Part shown: positions 41,303-51,299 of the stretch, piece by piece
Position numbering within the stretch: the stretch's first letter is position 1
How the letters are laid out: every line of letters starts with the position of its first letter
From: Paulinella micropora
Taxonomy: Eukaryota > Cercozoa > Imbricatea > Euglyphida
NCBI GenBank assembly: GCA_009731375.1
Contig: BJOX01000285.1
Coordinates: 278,819-342,818, forward strand
DNA: 64,000 bases
Direction of reading: 5' to 3'
The notes under the pieces: generated by a model
What the model was told of the DNA's origin: nothing
Seen by the model: the letters and a program-made list of their open reading frames with translations, nothing else
Databases searched by the model: none
Position numbers and translations under genes: made by a program

Positions 41303-44300
41303 ATGGCCAGCGACATTGGCCGTCTACTACTCTCAATGGATTACAAATACGCGAAGCACGGAGCTACCACTGTGGCCCTTATGGGACAAGGTAGAATCGC
41401 CGAAGACCTGGACAATCCCCGTGGGAATGCCTCTTCGACGGGCTCTGGCCCGATGTCCCAGGATGGGAGGATGAGGGCTCGCGTATATGACGGAATTCCT
41501 GAACCACGTGGAGAGGCTATCTTAGCTGCGCCTCATCCTTCCTCCCCAAACCTGGCACACGGGTCGGCGCTTCAACATAAGGCGAGCGGCGCTATATGGC
41601 AGATGGCACCGCCGCCTCGACGGTACCGGCGGGTAGATCGGTACGACAAGGACGGGCGTAATCTGATTGTCTGGGGGCTCTCAGAACGCGCCAATCTACA
41701 GGAGATCGCCTCCAAAATGAGCGGTCTTGGTCTGGTGGTCCCGGTAATGGAGTGGCAAGGCCAGCGAATGTCTCGTCACCTGGAGCTGGTCTACGAGGAC
41801 GATGACAGCAGGCAGACGGCGTTGCAGCAACTCAAACATCTCAAATTCTTCGGCAGAGGGGTCAATGTGGCCCTTGGGCGCAGGTTCAGGGACAGGGAAC
41901 GTGTCCGAAGGCTTATTCGCATCCATCTGCGTGGGGAAGCGGCGGTCCGGAAGGAGGAAGCTGCGACGGGATATCGCGTCTTGCCTCTGCATGAAGAATG
42001 TGTCGATGATGTGCAGGTGGTGTCTTCGGAATTGGCTGCCGATGCACCTAAGTGTGTGTCTGAGTGTGCTGATGTGCATGTGGTGCCCCTGCATTCGGCG
42101 GCCAGTGCAGTGGGGGACCAACCTGCGCAAGCACCTGCAGAGGGGGGCAGCACGAGGGCGGAAGCCAAGCGCGGCCGTCGGGTCCGGAAACGAGCCAAGA
42201 AGCACCGCTCCAAGCAGTTCGATACCGGCTTCAAGCTACTCGTCGCGAGTCACAACTGGCAGGGTAAAACGGGATACGACAACGTAGGCACGGCGGAATG
42301 GGCATCATTCTACAAGCACGAGGGCTGGCTAGTCATCGGGGCTCAGGAGCACCGCATGGGCAAGAAGCAACTTTCCAAATGCAGCCTGGATGGATTCCGG
42401 ATTTTTGGAAAACCTGCGGAGGTCAGCGAGAAAAATCGCTGCAAGGGTGGGGTTCTATTCGCGGTGGCTAACTTCCTTGGTCCGTATTGCAACCTGGTGT
42501 CAGCCCCCGTCGACCACCGGCAGCAAGTGTGGCTGCGTATCGCCTCGGGTGTTACCGGCGCTCAGGATATCTATGTGGGCAACGGCTACTTTCCCCAGGA
42601 AACGCAGGAAGAAGAGTCGTCAGAGGCGTATGCGGCCTGGCAGGCAGCTATAGCTTTTTTTGGAGCCAAAGGTCTTGTGGTCACGGTGGCGGATGCCAAC
42701 GCGAAGCTCGGGCCGGCATGCAGCCGAAAAGAGGAGGGCATCGTCGGTCAGCACGGGGAGGTCGATGATAAGGGAGCACCGGTACGTTCGGAGAACGGCA
42801 AGAGACTCGCGGCTGTCCTCGTCGCTACGGGCCTGCGAAATCTGAGCGGCTTCTCGTGCCCAGTGGAAGGGTCCTACTGGTGGTCCCGGCGTGAGCAGCG
42901 CGGCATGGGCACAGGCAAGCACCTCCTCGATTACATCTGCGCGTCGCCTGGCTTGGCATCTGGAGCAAAGTTCGGAGTATGCGAAGATGATCTTGATACG
43001 GACCACAAGGCAGTATGGGCCGAACTGACGTGGAGCGGCCAGCGCCGGCCAAAGCGGGCTGCGAAACCTTACAGGTCCTTTCGTGTTGATAAGCTTATTG
43101 GTGCTGGTGTCTCGGGTAATGATCACGCTGCGAAGCAAGCGCTGGATTATCTACGCGACAAGTTCGATGACGTATTCCAGCATTGCCTACAGAAGCTTGG
43201 AGTGCATCAGCTGCCTGAGCTTGACCTATCGGGTGGTGCCGACAGCCAACGGGTGGTAGATGACGTCACCGAGCGAGTGGCGCAGTCCTTCCGAATGGCG
43301 GCGCACCGGGTCCTTGGCTCCAGATGTATACGACCCCGTTTCACCAACAATTGGTTCGACGGGGAGCTAAAGGAGCTCATTCAGCAGCGCCGGGAGGCCT
43401 ACGCAGCATACAGGAGGGATGAATCGAATGCGGAAGCCCGTCTGAATTGGCTACGGCTCCGCAAGCAAATTCGGAAGGCAACTCGGGCCAAGAAGTCCGC
43501 CTCCTTCAAGCAAGTGCAGGAAGAAGCGGTCAAATGTCAACGCGAGCAATCCTCAAAGCGCTTTTGGCTACTCGCGAAGCGGCTTGGCGGGGCACGCAGA
43601 ACGAAGGTCTCCGCGCCGGTGCAAAGGGAGGATGGCTCACTGGCGTGTACGCTGCCGGAAAAGGTCGCTCGGTGGGAGGAATTTCGGAAAAATTCGGTGA
43701 AGCCACGGGAAAATCCGGCAAGTGCGGCTGTTGTGGTGGAGTGCTGTGCAGAAGCAGGCTCGCTGGAGTGGGAGGAAGCCGAAGCTAAGCGGCAGTTCCA
43801 CTGGAACGATCGCTTCAGAGATGAGGTGGCCCGGGCTATGAAGGAGCACGAAGTAGGTGAAGACACTTGCGAAGAGCTGGACAAGCCGTTCACGCAAGAG
43901 GAGGTCCTTGCAAGGCAACGTGCCCTGAATAACCACAAAGCTTGTGGCGAGGACAAAGTGAAGAACGAGATGCTCAAGTATGGCGGCGCCTACATCAATG
44001 GCTACTTAACGCAGTACTTCAACTGGATTCGAGAAGCCGAGAGGACTCCAAAAGCTTGGGGCAAGGGAATCATCGTCAATATCCCCAAGGGTGGGGATCC
44101 TACGGATCCTGACAACTGGAGGGATATCTCGATTATTAGTTGCCTTGGTAAGCTGTATCTGTCCTTATTAGCTACTCGTCTAACGCTCTTCGTGGATGGC
44201 CCGGATAAGCTACGTCCAGAGCAGGGAGGCTTCCGCCCGGGGCGTCGCACTACGGATCAGGTCTTTACCCTTTGGCAGAGGTTGAAGGGGCGTCAGCAGC

Positions 44301-46411
44301 AGAAGCGGGAGTCGTATGTCCTGTTCGTCGATCTACGCAAGGCTTTCCCGTCTGTTTGGAGAGATGGCCTATTTGAGAGGCTCTGGAAGCTGGGTGTAAG
44401 GGGCAAGTTCTGGCGCACGCTACGCAGGTGCTACGAGCAGACTTCGTCGCAAGTGCTAGTTGATGGAGCACTCACCCCCGAAGTACTGGAGGGTGTAGGC
44501 GTCCAACAGGGGTCCCCTCTCTCTCCCACACTCTTCAACGTCTTTATGGATGAGCTGTGTGATCGGCTGGCGAGTGCCCTCAAGATCACGGATGTGAAGC
44601 GGCTGAACGACATCAAGGCACTTCTATACGCGGACGACGTGGCCCTCATCGCTCACAGTCGCACCGAGCTCCAGAAGATGGTCAATGTTGTGGCCAAGTT
44701 CGCGGAAGATTACCGGCTGGAAGTCAACTTGAAGCCCGGCAAGACGGAAATCATGCCCATTTACACGTCGAGCAAGGCGAAACGACCAAGTATCAGGGAG
44801 CGAGGTGAGCCCGTGGTGTGGTTTCGCGGCCAGAAGCTTTGTGTCACCAGTCAGTACAAGTACCTGGGAGTGGTTATCACCGACGACCTGAAGTGGAAGG
44901 AGCAGGCCCTGCGGGCTACGCGTGTCACTGAAGTCGCCACCGCAGGTTGGTACTCTTTGTGGTGTGCAGGTGAGATACAAGCTAGGTATCGTCTCATGTG
45001 CTGGAATCAACTTGTGGGGGCCAAGCTGAAGTACGCCTTCGATGTCTGGCGTGCCCCCGTATCGCAGCTCACCAAGCTGGAGGCAGCAATGCTGCGCCCC
45101 ATGAGGATGATTCTCGGCATCAGCCCTAAGACAAGCAAGTGGATTACACTCTTTCTGGCGCGCTCTTTGAGTGCGGAGCGTTTGCGGCGGGCGGCGCAAC
45201 TGAAGTTCTATGGACGGCTGCGTGTTCTACCGGAGAAGCGATTTCCTGTCATCGCATCTCAAGTCAAATCCGACTGGACTGCGGAGGCCGAAGGCGCTAT
45301 CAGGGACTCAATGGATCTACAACAAGGGCTTCAGGAGCTCCTAAATAGCTCAGAGAAGGACCTCGAGGGTTGGTGTTCGACTGTGGACAAGTGGGCCCTT
45401 CAGCAGGACGTCAAGATGGTGCAGCAACTGATGTGGGACAAGCGAGAGGCAGGCAGCGATCTTACTGATGGCCTGCGAGTCATCCTAAGACAAGTCTTTG
45501 GAACTAAGGAGTTCCCAAGATGGGTAGCCCTTGATGATGCGCATTATAATCTGCTTCGGAGAAGGTTGCTCAGCTGCAACAACCGCCTTCGGTTGTACCG
45601 CAGCAAGTTGGTCAGTGGCATGTCCCCTCGCTGCTTCTGTTGTCATGATGATGTCAATGAGTCCCTTGCGCACTTCTTATGGGATTGCCCCATGCATGAG
45701 GGGAGACGTAAGCAGCTGTTGCTGAGTATGCAGAGGCTCGGTGGCATGGCTGTGGGGGGTGCTGAGGGGGATGGAGGGAGTGAGGAGGGTGGTGAGGTCG
45801 TAGGCGGTGAGGTTGTGGTGGAGGATGTGTTGCTTGGGCGGGAGCGGGAGGGCTCTGTGCGGCAGGGTTGGGATGATATGTCGCCTGTGGATCAATCACG
45901 ATTGTTTTGTAAGCTTTTTCAGGGGAAGTCGCGCTTCCGCAGTAACTTTAGGCTTGCTGCGTTGTTAGGGGTTACAGCGTTGCGTCCCCCTCCAAAGTTG
46001 GATGTGTTGTTTGGATCATATGTGTCTGAGTGTTGGTCTGCTAGGGAGGGTAAAAGGGAGGAGCTTGGGGTGGAGGATGGGGGCGAGGAGGTGATTGACC
46101 TCACTGAGGTTCCATCAGCTTCTGTCCCACCCTCTCCCCCAAGTGACGTTGATGTTGCGCGGCGCGGCCGTCCGCGCAGTGTGGACGTCCTGGCTAGAGA
46201 GAGGGGTTCGGGAGCGCAGCGTAGTGTCTCCGAGTTCTTCTCTTCAGCTAACACCCTCGCATCTAGCTCTTCATGCACTTCACAGCCCCCATCTGCCCCT
46301 GCTGTTGCTGTTGCTGCTATGTCTGTTTGGTGTTCTGACAATGCGTTGGGATCGGCTGACCCCGGTGACCCAATGGAGGCACATGTCCAGGATCTGGATC
46401 TGATGCTATAG
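41303..46411 (+). CDS. LINE polyprotein: RRM-like region, APE endonuclease, reverse transcriptase, CCHC knuckle
   Basis: Intact 1702-residue ORF; the start is the first ATG after the in-frame stop at 41285. Residues ~112-212 resemble the RRM-like part of LINE ORF1 proteins (NLIVWGL, RDRERVRRLI); this is a weak match. A basic stretch at ~289-305 could bind RNA or act as a nuclear signal. Residues ~310-580 form an APE-type endonuclease: N318, E349 (AQEH), D464/N466 (ADAN), D543 (LLDYI) and D567-H568 (TDHK). Residues ~860-1200 are a reverse transcriptase: NIPKGGD, D1010 in VDLRKAF, QQGSPLSP at ~1068 and Y1109-A-D-D1112. A knuckle C1444-x2-C1447-x9-H1457-x4-C1462 follows. The tail (~1490-1702) is low complexity but holds VIDLT (1597-1601) and QRSVSEFF (1639-1646). 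No RNase H domain was recognised. The family performs target-primed reverse transcription at a nicked chromosomal site. The clade was not assigned. Confidence 0.93.
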   Translation: MASDIGRLLLSMDYKYAKHGATTVALMGQGRIAEDLDNPRGNASSTGSGPMSQDGRMRARVYDGIPEPRGEAILAAPHPSSPNLAHGSALQHKASGAIWQMAPPPRRYRRVDRYDKDGRNLIVWGLSERANLQEIASKMSGLGLVVPVMEWQGQRMSRHLELVYEDDDSRQTALQQLKHLKFFGRGVNVALGRRFRDRERVRRLIRIHLRGEAAVRKEEAATGYRVLPLHEECVDDVQVVSSELAADAPKCVSECADVHVVPLHSAASAVGDQPAQAPAEGGSTRAEAKRGRRVRKRAKKHRSKQFDTGFKLLVASHNWQGKTGYDNVGTAEWASFYKHEGWLVIGAQEHRMGKKQLSKCSLDGFRIFGKPAEVSEKNRCKGGVLFAVANFLGPYCNLVSAPVDHRQQVWLRIASGVTGAQDIYVGNGYFPQETQEEESSEAYAAWQAAIAFFGAKGLVVTVADANAKLGPACSRKEEGIVGQHGEVDDKGAPVRSENGKRLAAVLVATGLRNLSGFSCPVEGSYWWSRREQRGMGTGKHLLDYICASPGLASGAKFGVCEDDLDTDHKAVWAELTWSGQRRPKRAAKPYRSFRVDKLIGAGVSGNDHAAKQALDYLRDKFDDVFQHCLQKLGVHQLPELDLSGGADSQRVVDDVTERVAQSFRMAAHRVLGSRCIRPRFTNNWFDGELKELIQQRREAYAAYRRDESNAEARLNWLRLRKQIRKATRAKKSASFKQVQEEAVKCQREQSSKRFWLLAKRLGGARRTKVSAPVQREDGSLACTLPEKVARWEEFRKNSVKPRENPASAAVVVECCAEAGSLEWEEAEAKRQFHWNDRFRDEVARAMKEHEVGEDTCEELDKPFTQEEVLARQRALNNHKACGEDKVKNEMLKYGGAYINGYLTQYFNWIREAERTPKAWGKGIIVNIPKGGDPTDPDNWRDISIISCLGKLYLSLLATRLTLFVDGPDKLRPEQGGFRPGRRTTDQVFTLWQRLKGRQQQKRESYVLFVDLRKAFPSVWRDGLFERLWKLGVRGKFWRTLRRCYEQTSSQVLVDGALTPEVLEGVGVQQGSPLSPTLFNVFMDELCDRLASALKITDVKRLNDIKALLYADDVALIAHSRTELQKMVNVVAKFAEDYRLEVNLKPGKTEIMPIYTSSKAKRPSIRERGEPVVWFRGQKLCVTSQYKYLGVVITDDLKWKEQALRATRVTEVATAGWYSLWCAGEIQARYRLMCWNQLVGAKLKYAFDVWRAPVSQLTKLEAAMLRPMRMILGISPKTSKWITLFLARSLSAERLRRAAQLKFYGRLRVLPEKRFPVIASQVKSDWTAEAEGAIRDSMDLQQGLQELLNSSEKDLEGWCSTVDKWALQQDVKMVQQLMWDKREAGSDLTDGLRVILRQVFGTKEFPRWVALDDAHYNLLRRRLLSCNNRLRLYRSKLVSGMSPRCFCCHDDVNESLAHFLWDCPMHEGRRKQLLLSMQRLGGMAVGGAEGDGGSEEGGEVVGGEVVVEDVLLGREREGSVRQGWDDMSPVDQSRLFCKLFQGKSRFRSNFRLAALLGVTALRPPPKLDVLFGSYVSECWSAREGKREELGVEDGGEEVIDLTEVPSASVPPSPPSDVDVARRGRPRSVDVLARERGSGAQRSVSEFFSSANTLASSSSCTSQPPSAPAVAVAAMSVWCSDNALGSADPGDPMEAHVQDLDLML

Positions 46412-46423
46412 TCTGAGGAAGCC

Positions 46424-46498
<75 letters not shown>

Positions 46499-46525
46499 TT
46501 ATTATTATTATTATTATTATTATTA

Positions 46526-46556
<31 letters not shown>

Positions 46557-46605
46557 GATTATTGTTATTCTTATTATTGTTATTATTATTCTTATTATTA
46601 TTATC
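46424..46605 (+). repeat. (TTA)n tail / microsatellite at the LINE 3' end
   Basis: About 180 bp of TTA units beginning 12 bases after the LINE stop codon, with a few substitutions (TTAC, TTG, TTC). It may be the element's own 3' tail, the pre-existing target, or both. Confidence 0.9.
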
Positions 46606-46658
46606 ATTCACACTATCAAGTCTGTTAAAAAGGAACAAATTAAACAAACTAGAATGAA

Positions 46659-46719
<61 letters not shown>
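46606..46719. repeat. Spacer and inverted (TAA)n tract
   Basis: A ~55-bp AT-rich spacer (CATTCACACTATCAAGTCTG and onward) separates the LINE's (TTA)n from a reverse-oriented (TAA)n tract at 46660-46719. The latter is the 3' tail of the minus-strand element that follows. Confidence 0.8.
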
Positions 46720-47183
46720 TACTTCCTCTAAGGCATACTGATGCAGCTGATGGCACGATCCGTTTCCGGACATGAGCCTCCATGCTCTTGTTCGAGGTGC
46801 TCCATCCCCACCTAGTCAGTCTCTCGACTGATTATAGGGGCCACCGATGGAGCTCCTGAGGGCAAGACTACATTAAGCCGAGGTTATTCCGCAGTCCCAA
46901 CAACCTCTTGCAAAAAGTTGCCGCATGTGCAAGTGCGTACACCAAGCATGGTTGCTAGAACTACCTCAAAACCCCACCCATAACAATTTGGTATCCGCTG
47001 GGTCCACGGGCTATCAACCGGCATAGCGGAGTTTAAGATCTTCGACAGGCGCCCAACGACCCTCCTCCCCAGCATNNNNNNNNNNTTCCACCAAATGGTG
47101 CTGAGTTGGCATCACAGTTTAACGCCGTAAGGCCATTGGGCTGGAGCTCTGATAAACAAGCGTGACTAAGTTTTTATCGTCAG

Positions 47184-47184
<1 letters not shown>
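46720..47184 (-). mobile_element. Short or truncated retroelement, tail-to-tail with the LINE
   Basis: About 465 bp of complex sequence with (AAT)n on both sides. Read on the minus strand it ends GAGGAAGTATATTATT, almost the same as the LINE 3' end (GAGGAAGCCTATTATT), so it is probably a 5'-truncated or non-autonomous relative inserted in the opposite orientation. A 63-codon minus-strand frame (46884-47075) has no recognised motif. A 10-N gap (47076-47085) interrupts it, so its true length is uncertain. No convincing RNA polymerase III box pair was found. Confidence 0.55.
47076..47085. other. Assembly gap (10 N)
   Basis: Ten Ns inside the short minus-strand element. The flanking sequence is not low-complexity, so the true gap size is unknown. 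Confidence 1.
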
Positions 47185-47253
<69 letters not shown>

Positions 47254-47469
47254 CATAATAATAAGAAGAAAGGAAATAAAAGAGATAGGAAATAAAGAAA
47301 ATAAAGAACAAAAGAAAGAAAATAAAGAAGGAAGGAAGGAAGGAAGGAAAGGAAAGAAAAGAAAGAAAATAAAGAAGGAAGGAAGGAAGGAAAGAAAGAA
47401 AGAAAGAAAGAGGAGGGTGGGTGGGTGGGTATGTGTGTGTGGGGAGGGGGGGGGGGGGGGGGGGGTGAA
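47185..47469. repeat. (AAT)n, GAAA/GGAA-rich tract and poly-G
   Basis: AAT units to about 47255, then purine-rich AAAGAAAG/GGAAGGAA repeats to about 47410, then GGGT repeats and a G homopolymer of about 19 bases just before an N gap. No gene. Confidence 0.95.
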
Positions 47470-47479
47470 NNNNNNNNNN
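47470..47479. other. Assembly gap (10 N)
   Basis: Ten Ns immediately after a G homopolymer, most likely a sequencing or assembly failure at that tract. Confidence 1.
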
Positions 47480-47603
47480 AATTGCATTTATGTTGACATA
47501 CCGCAGTCACTCGCAGCAGTGGTGGGTTTGTCCAGCTATACATAATATATATGTATGTAATTATGAATATATATATATATATATATATATACAATACATA
47601 ATT
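47480..47603. other. Short unique segment then (TA)n
   Basis: About 65 bp of non-repetitive sequence (GCATTTATGTTGACATACCG and onward), then a TATA tract leading into the 51-bp minisatellite. Nothing coding is seen. Confidence 0.6.
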
Positions 47604-48285
47604 GACACACGTAAGATATACATAATGCATATAACATACATACAATACATTTTTGACACACGTAAGATATGCAAAGTCCATATAACATACATACAATACA
47701 TAATTGACACACGTAAGATATACATAGTCCATATAACATAGATACAATACATAATTGACACACGTAAGATATACATAGTGCATATAACATACATACAATA
47801 CATAATTGACACACGTAAGATATACATAGTCCATATCATACATACAATACATAAGATGCATAACATGCGTGAGATAATATAATCTATATAACATACATAA
47901 AATACATAATGGACACACGTAAGATATGCATAATCCATATAACATACATGCAATACATAAGATGCATAACATGCGCAAGGAACATAATCCATATAACATA
48001 CATACAATACATAATTGACACACGTAAGATACATAGTCCATATAACATACATACAATACATAAGATGCATAACATGCATAAGGTACATAATCCATATAAC
48101 ATACATGAAATACATAATGGACACACGTAAGATATACATAATCCATATAACATACATGCAATACATAAGATGCATAACACGCATAAGGTACATAATCCAT
48201 ATAACATACATAAAATACATAATTGACACACGTAAGGTGTACATAATCCATACACCATGCATAAAATACATAACTGGCAGACAGA
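47604..48285 (-). repeat. 51-bp minisatellite, becoming compound to the right
   Basis: GACACACGTAAG begins at 47604, 47655, 47706, 47757 and 47808, an exact 51-bp period. From about 47840 a second related unit (AAGATGCATAACATGCGTAA with TCCATATAACATACAT) alternates with the first up to ~48280. Because 51 is divisible by three, every frame stays open: the minus strand reads a 17-residue Tyr/Met/Val repeat, which I do not take as a protein. A detached copy of the second unit lies at 49655-49705. Confidence 0.92.
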
Positions 48286-48297
48286 TAGATAGATAGA

Positions 48298-48367
<70 letters not shown>

Positions 48368-48376
48368 GGATAAATG

Positions 48377-48431
<55 letters not shown>

Positions 48432-48453
48432 GGATAGATAGATGGACATATAG

Positions 48454-48500
<47 letters not shown>
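48286..48500 (+). repeat. (GATA)n then (TA)n
   Basis: GATA tetranucleotides with a few GGAT variants, then a TATA tract. No gene. Confidence 0.95.
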
Positions 48501-49013
<513 letters not shown>

Positions 49014-49204
49014 CTGTTGAAGATGAAGGAAGTGAAGAGGAGGAGGAGGAGGAGGAGGAGGAGGAGGAGGAGGAGGAAGAGGGAGCACCTGCAAGAATAT
49101 GAAGGCATAGCGGCTTAAATTGAAAAATAAAATAAAATTGGAAATGAATTGAAGGCGGAGGAGGAGGAGGAGGAGGGGGGGGGGGGGGGGGGGGGGGGGG
49201 AAAG
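49014..49204. repeat. (GGA)n tracts, short unique segment and poly-G
   Basis: GAGGAG-type trinucleotides (49035-49082), about 65 bp of AT-rich unique sequence, a second GGA tract and a G homopolymer of about 25 bases ending at the N gap. On the minus strand the first tract is a long pyrimidine run. No gene. Confidence 0.9.
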
Positions 49205-49214
49205 NNNNNNNNNN
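49205..49214. other. Assembly gap (10 N)
   Basis: Ten Ns between a G homopolymer and a GAA trinucleotide array. Confidence 1.
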
Positions 49215-49240
49215 AAGAAGAAGAAGAAGAAGAAGAAGAA

Positions 49241-49272
<32 letters not shown>

Positions 49273-49486
49273 AGAGGAAGAAGAAGAAGAGGAAGAGGAA
49301 GATGAGGAAGAGGAAGAAGAAGAAGAAGAAGAAGAAGAAGAAGAAGAAGAAGAAGAAGAAGAAGAAGAAGAAGAAGAAGAAGAAGAAAGGAGGAGACAGA
49401 GGGGGGAGGAGGAGAGAGAGAGAGAGTGAGAGTGTGTGTGTGAGAGAGAGAGAGAGAGAAACAGACAGACAGACAGACAGACATAC
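49215..49486. repeat. (GAA)n, (GA)n and (GACA)n tracts
   Basis: GAA trinucleotides with GAG/GAT variants to about 49388, then GA/GAGTGT dinucleotides and a short GACA tract. Strictly purine-rich on the plus strand. Confidence 0.95.
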
Positions 49487-49525
49487 CAGAACGTGGGTTG
49501 CTCGGTCCACTGCTCTTACGCCCAA
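49487..49525 (-). other. Candidate 39-bp micro-exon
   Basis: On the minus strand TATAG precedes 39 bases that end ACGTTCTG before GTATGTCTG, a good donor match. The length is 2+36+1, so both flanking introns would be phase 1, matching the phase at the end of the 50166-50647 block. The reading is [13 protein letters not shown] with no stop. The upstream region is a TG tract, not a pyrimidine tract, which weakens the acceptor. Confidence 0.3.
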
Positions 49526-49526
49526 C

Positions 49527-49529
49527 TAT

Positions 49530-49597
<68 letters not shown>

Positions 49598-49612
49598 GAT
49601 ACACACACACAT

Positions 49613-49655
<43 letters not shown>

Positions 49656-49845
49656 AAGATGCATAACATGCGTAGGGTACATAATCCATATGATATACAT
49701 ACAACTATATCAATTTACAACATGTAAGAAAAATAATTTGTTGCATTATAACTTTTTTTTTTTTTTTTTTTTTGTTACATTATATTATATTATATTATGT
49801 TATAATGTATTGTATTGTATTGTATTGTATTGTACATACATACAT
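49527..49845. repeat. CA/TA tracts, a stray 51-bp-family unit, poly-T and TATAT/TGTAT
   Basis: CA and TA dinucleotides to 49650, a copy of the second minisatellite unit (GATGCATAACATGCGTAGGG) at ~49658, a T homopolymer of about 24 bases at 49750-49773, then ATATT and TGTAT pentanucleotides. No gene. Confidence 0.85.
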
Positions 49846-49879
49846 ACACAAAGAGAGATAGAAACTGCAACATATACAA

Positions 49880-49910
49880 ATACGATAGATAGGTAGGTAG
49901 GTAGGTAGGC

Positions 49911-49980
<70 letters not shown>

Positions 49981-49984
49981 TAGG

Positions 49985-50048
<64 letters not shown>

Positions 50049-50063
50049 ACGATATAGATAGAT

Positions 50064-50121
<58 letters not shown>

Positions 50122-50135
50122 TAGATAGACTAGAT
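49880..50135 (+). repeat. (GATA)n microsatellite
   Basis: GATA units with an initial GTAG run and a few GATATA shifts. It lies directly downstream (minus-strand sense) of the candidate exon donor at 50165, so it would be the 5' part of that intron. Confidence 0.95.
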
Positions 50136-50165
50136 AGATATACACATGGAAACACAAGTACATAC

Positions 50166-50401
50166 CGGTAGGTTTCTCCACCGCCTGTTTCGACGTCTTC
50201 CGGAGTGGCCCCGGCGCACCCGGCTCACCACCCACCTCTTTTTTACCCAGCCCACCTCCCACCTCTGTTTTACCCGGTGGCCCACCTCCCACCTCTTTTT
50301 TACCCGGTGGCCCACCACCCACCTCTTTTTTACCCGGTGGCCCACCACCTGCCGCCTCTTTTTTCCCCTTACTCGCAGCACGCAACGGCGCTGCCCCCAA
50401 C

Positions 50402-50455
<54 letters not shown>

Positions 50456-50647
50456 AGAGCCTTGGTTGGTCGCGCAGTTAAACCTTTCTCCCCCTTCTCC
50501 TTTTTCTCTTTCTTCTCCTTTTTCACCATACCCCCCTTCTTCCCCTGTAACCCTTCTCCTCTCACTTTCTCTCTTTCCCCTTCCTTCCCCCCTTTCCCTT
50601 TCTTCTCCTTTTCTCCCTCCTCTCCGTCTTCGTCCGCGCCATCCTCC
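50166..50647 (-). CDS. Candidate internal exon of a Lys/Gly/Ser-rich host protein
   Basis: The best candidate for host coding sequence in the window. Minus strand: a (TC)n tract and TTTCTCCCTCTAG (a strong 3' splice site) end at 50648. Then 482 bp stay open, ending CCTACCG before GTATGTACTTG (a good 5' splice site; exon end 50166). About 160 complete codons: an acidic/basic Glu-Lys-Gly-rich start, a Lys-Lys-Glu coil-like stretch, 18 serines encoded by AGT repeats, RLGAAPLRAASKGKK, three to four copies of GPPGKKEVGG, then a Pro-Leu-Arg-Lys segment ending VEKPTG. It is low complexity throughout and no domain was recognised, so function is unknown. The plus strand also has an open frame of Pro-Phe-Tyr repeats, taken as a shadow. 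No start or stop codon belongs to this block. It could also be a transcribed non-coding repeat. Confidence 0.4.
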
Positions 50648-50659
50648 CTAGAGGGAGAA

Positions 50660-50722
<63 letters not shown>
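50660..50722. repeat. (GA)n tract upstream of the candidate exon
   Basis: GA dinucleotides. On the minus strand this is a ~60-base CT tract immediately before a TAG acceptor, an ideal polypyrimidine tract if the exon is real. Confidence 0.9.
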
Positions 50723-50725
<3 letters not shown>

Positions 50726-50769
50726 TTTTGTGAGGGGTATCATTCATCGATGTGTGTGAACGAGTAGGT

Positions 50770-51295
<526 letters not shown>

Positions 51296-51299
51296 GATA

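Larger units (their letters stand above)
40311..46423 (+). mobile_element. Full-length-looking APE-type LINE retrotransposon
   Basis: About 6.1 kb of complex, GC-richer sequence, clearly bounded by ATT microsatellite on both sides. It has a ~990-bp leader with hairpins, a single 1702-codon ORF (41303-46411), only about 12 bp of 3' untranslated sequence (ending GAGGAAGCC), and then a (TTA)n tail. Encoding the endonuclease, reverse transcriptase and zinc knuckle in one uninterrupted frame, with all catalytic residues I could check, suggests a young, possibly autonomous copy. Target-site duplications cannot be scored because both flanks are the same microsatellite. An alternative 5' boundary downstream of 40311 is possible if the leader is itself a composite. 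Confidence 0.85.

Noticed and set aside
40876-41336. Minus- and plus-strand frames of 60-110 codons in the LINE leader
   Set aside because: No recognisable motif; overlapping frames on both strands in GC-rich DNA are expected by chance.
41696-46341. Several 60-190-codon antisense frames within the LINE ORF
   Set aside because: Shadows of the GC-rich LINE coding frame, without motifs of their own.
46884-47075. 63-codon minus-strand frame as a gene
   Set aside because: Short, touches an assembly gap, has no motif, and lies within a retroelement-like block.
50205-50456. Plus-strand frame of Pro-Pro-Leu-Phe-Tyr-Pro repeats
   Set aside because: Mirror of the GPPGKKEVGG repeats on the minus strand. 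The minus strand has the better splice borders and longer open block.
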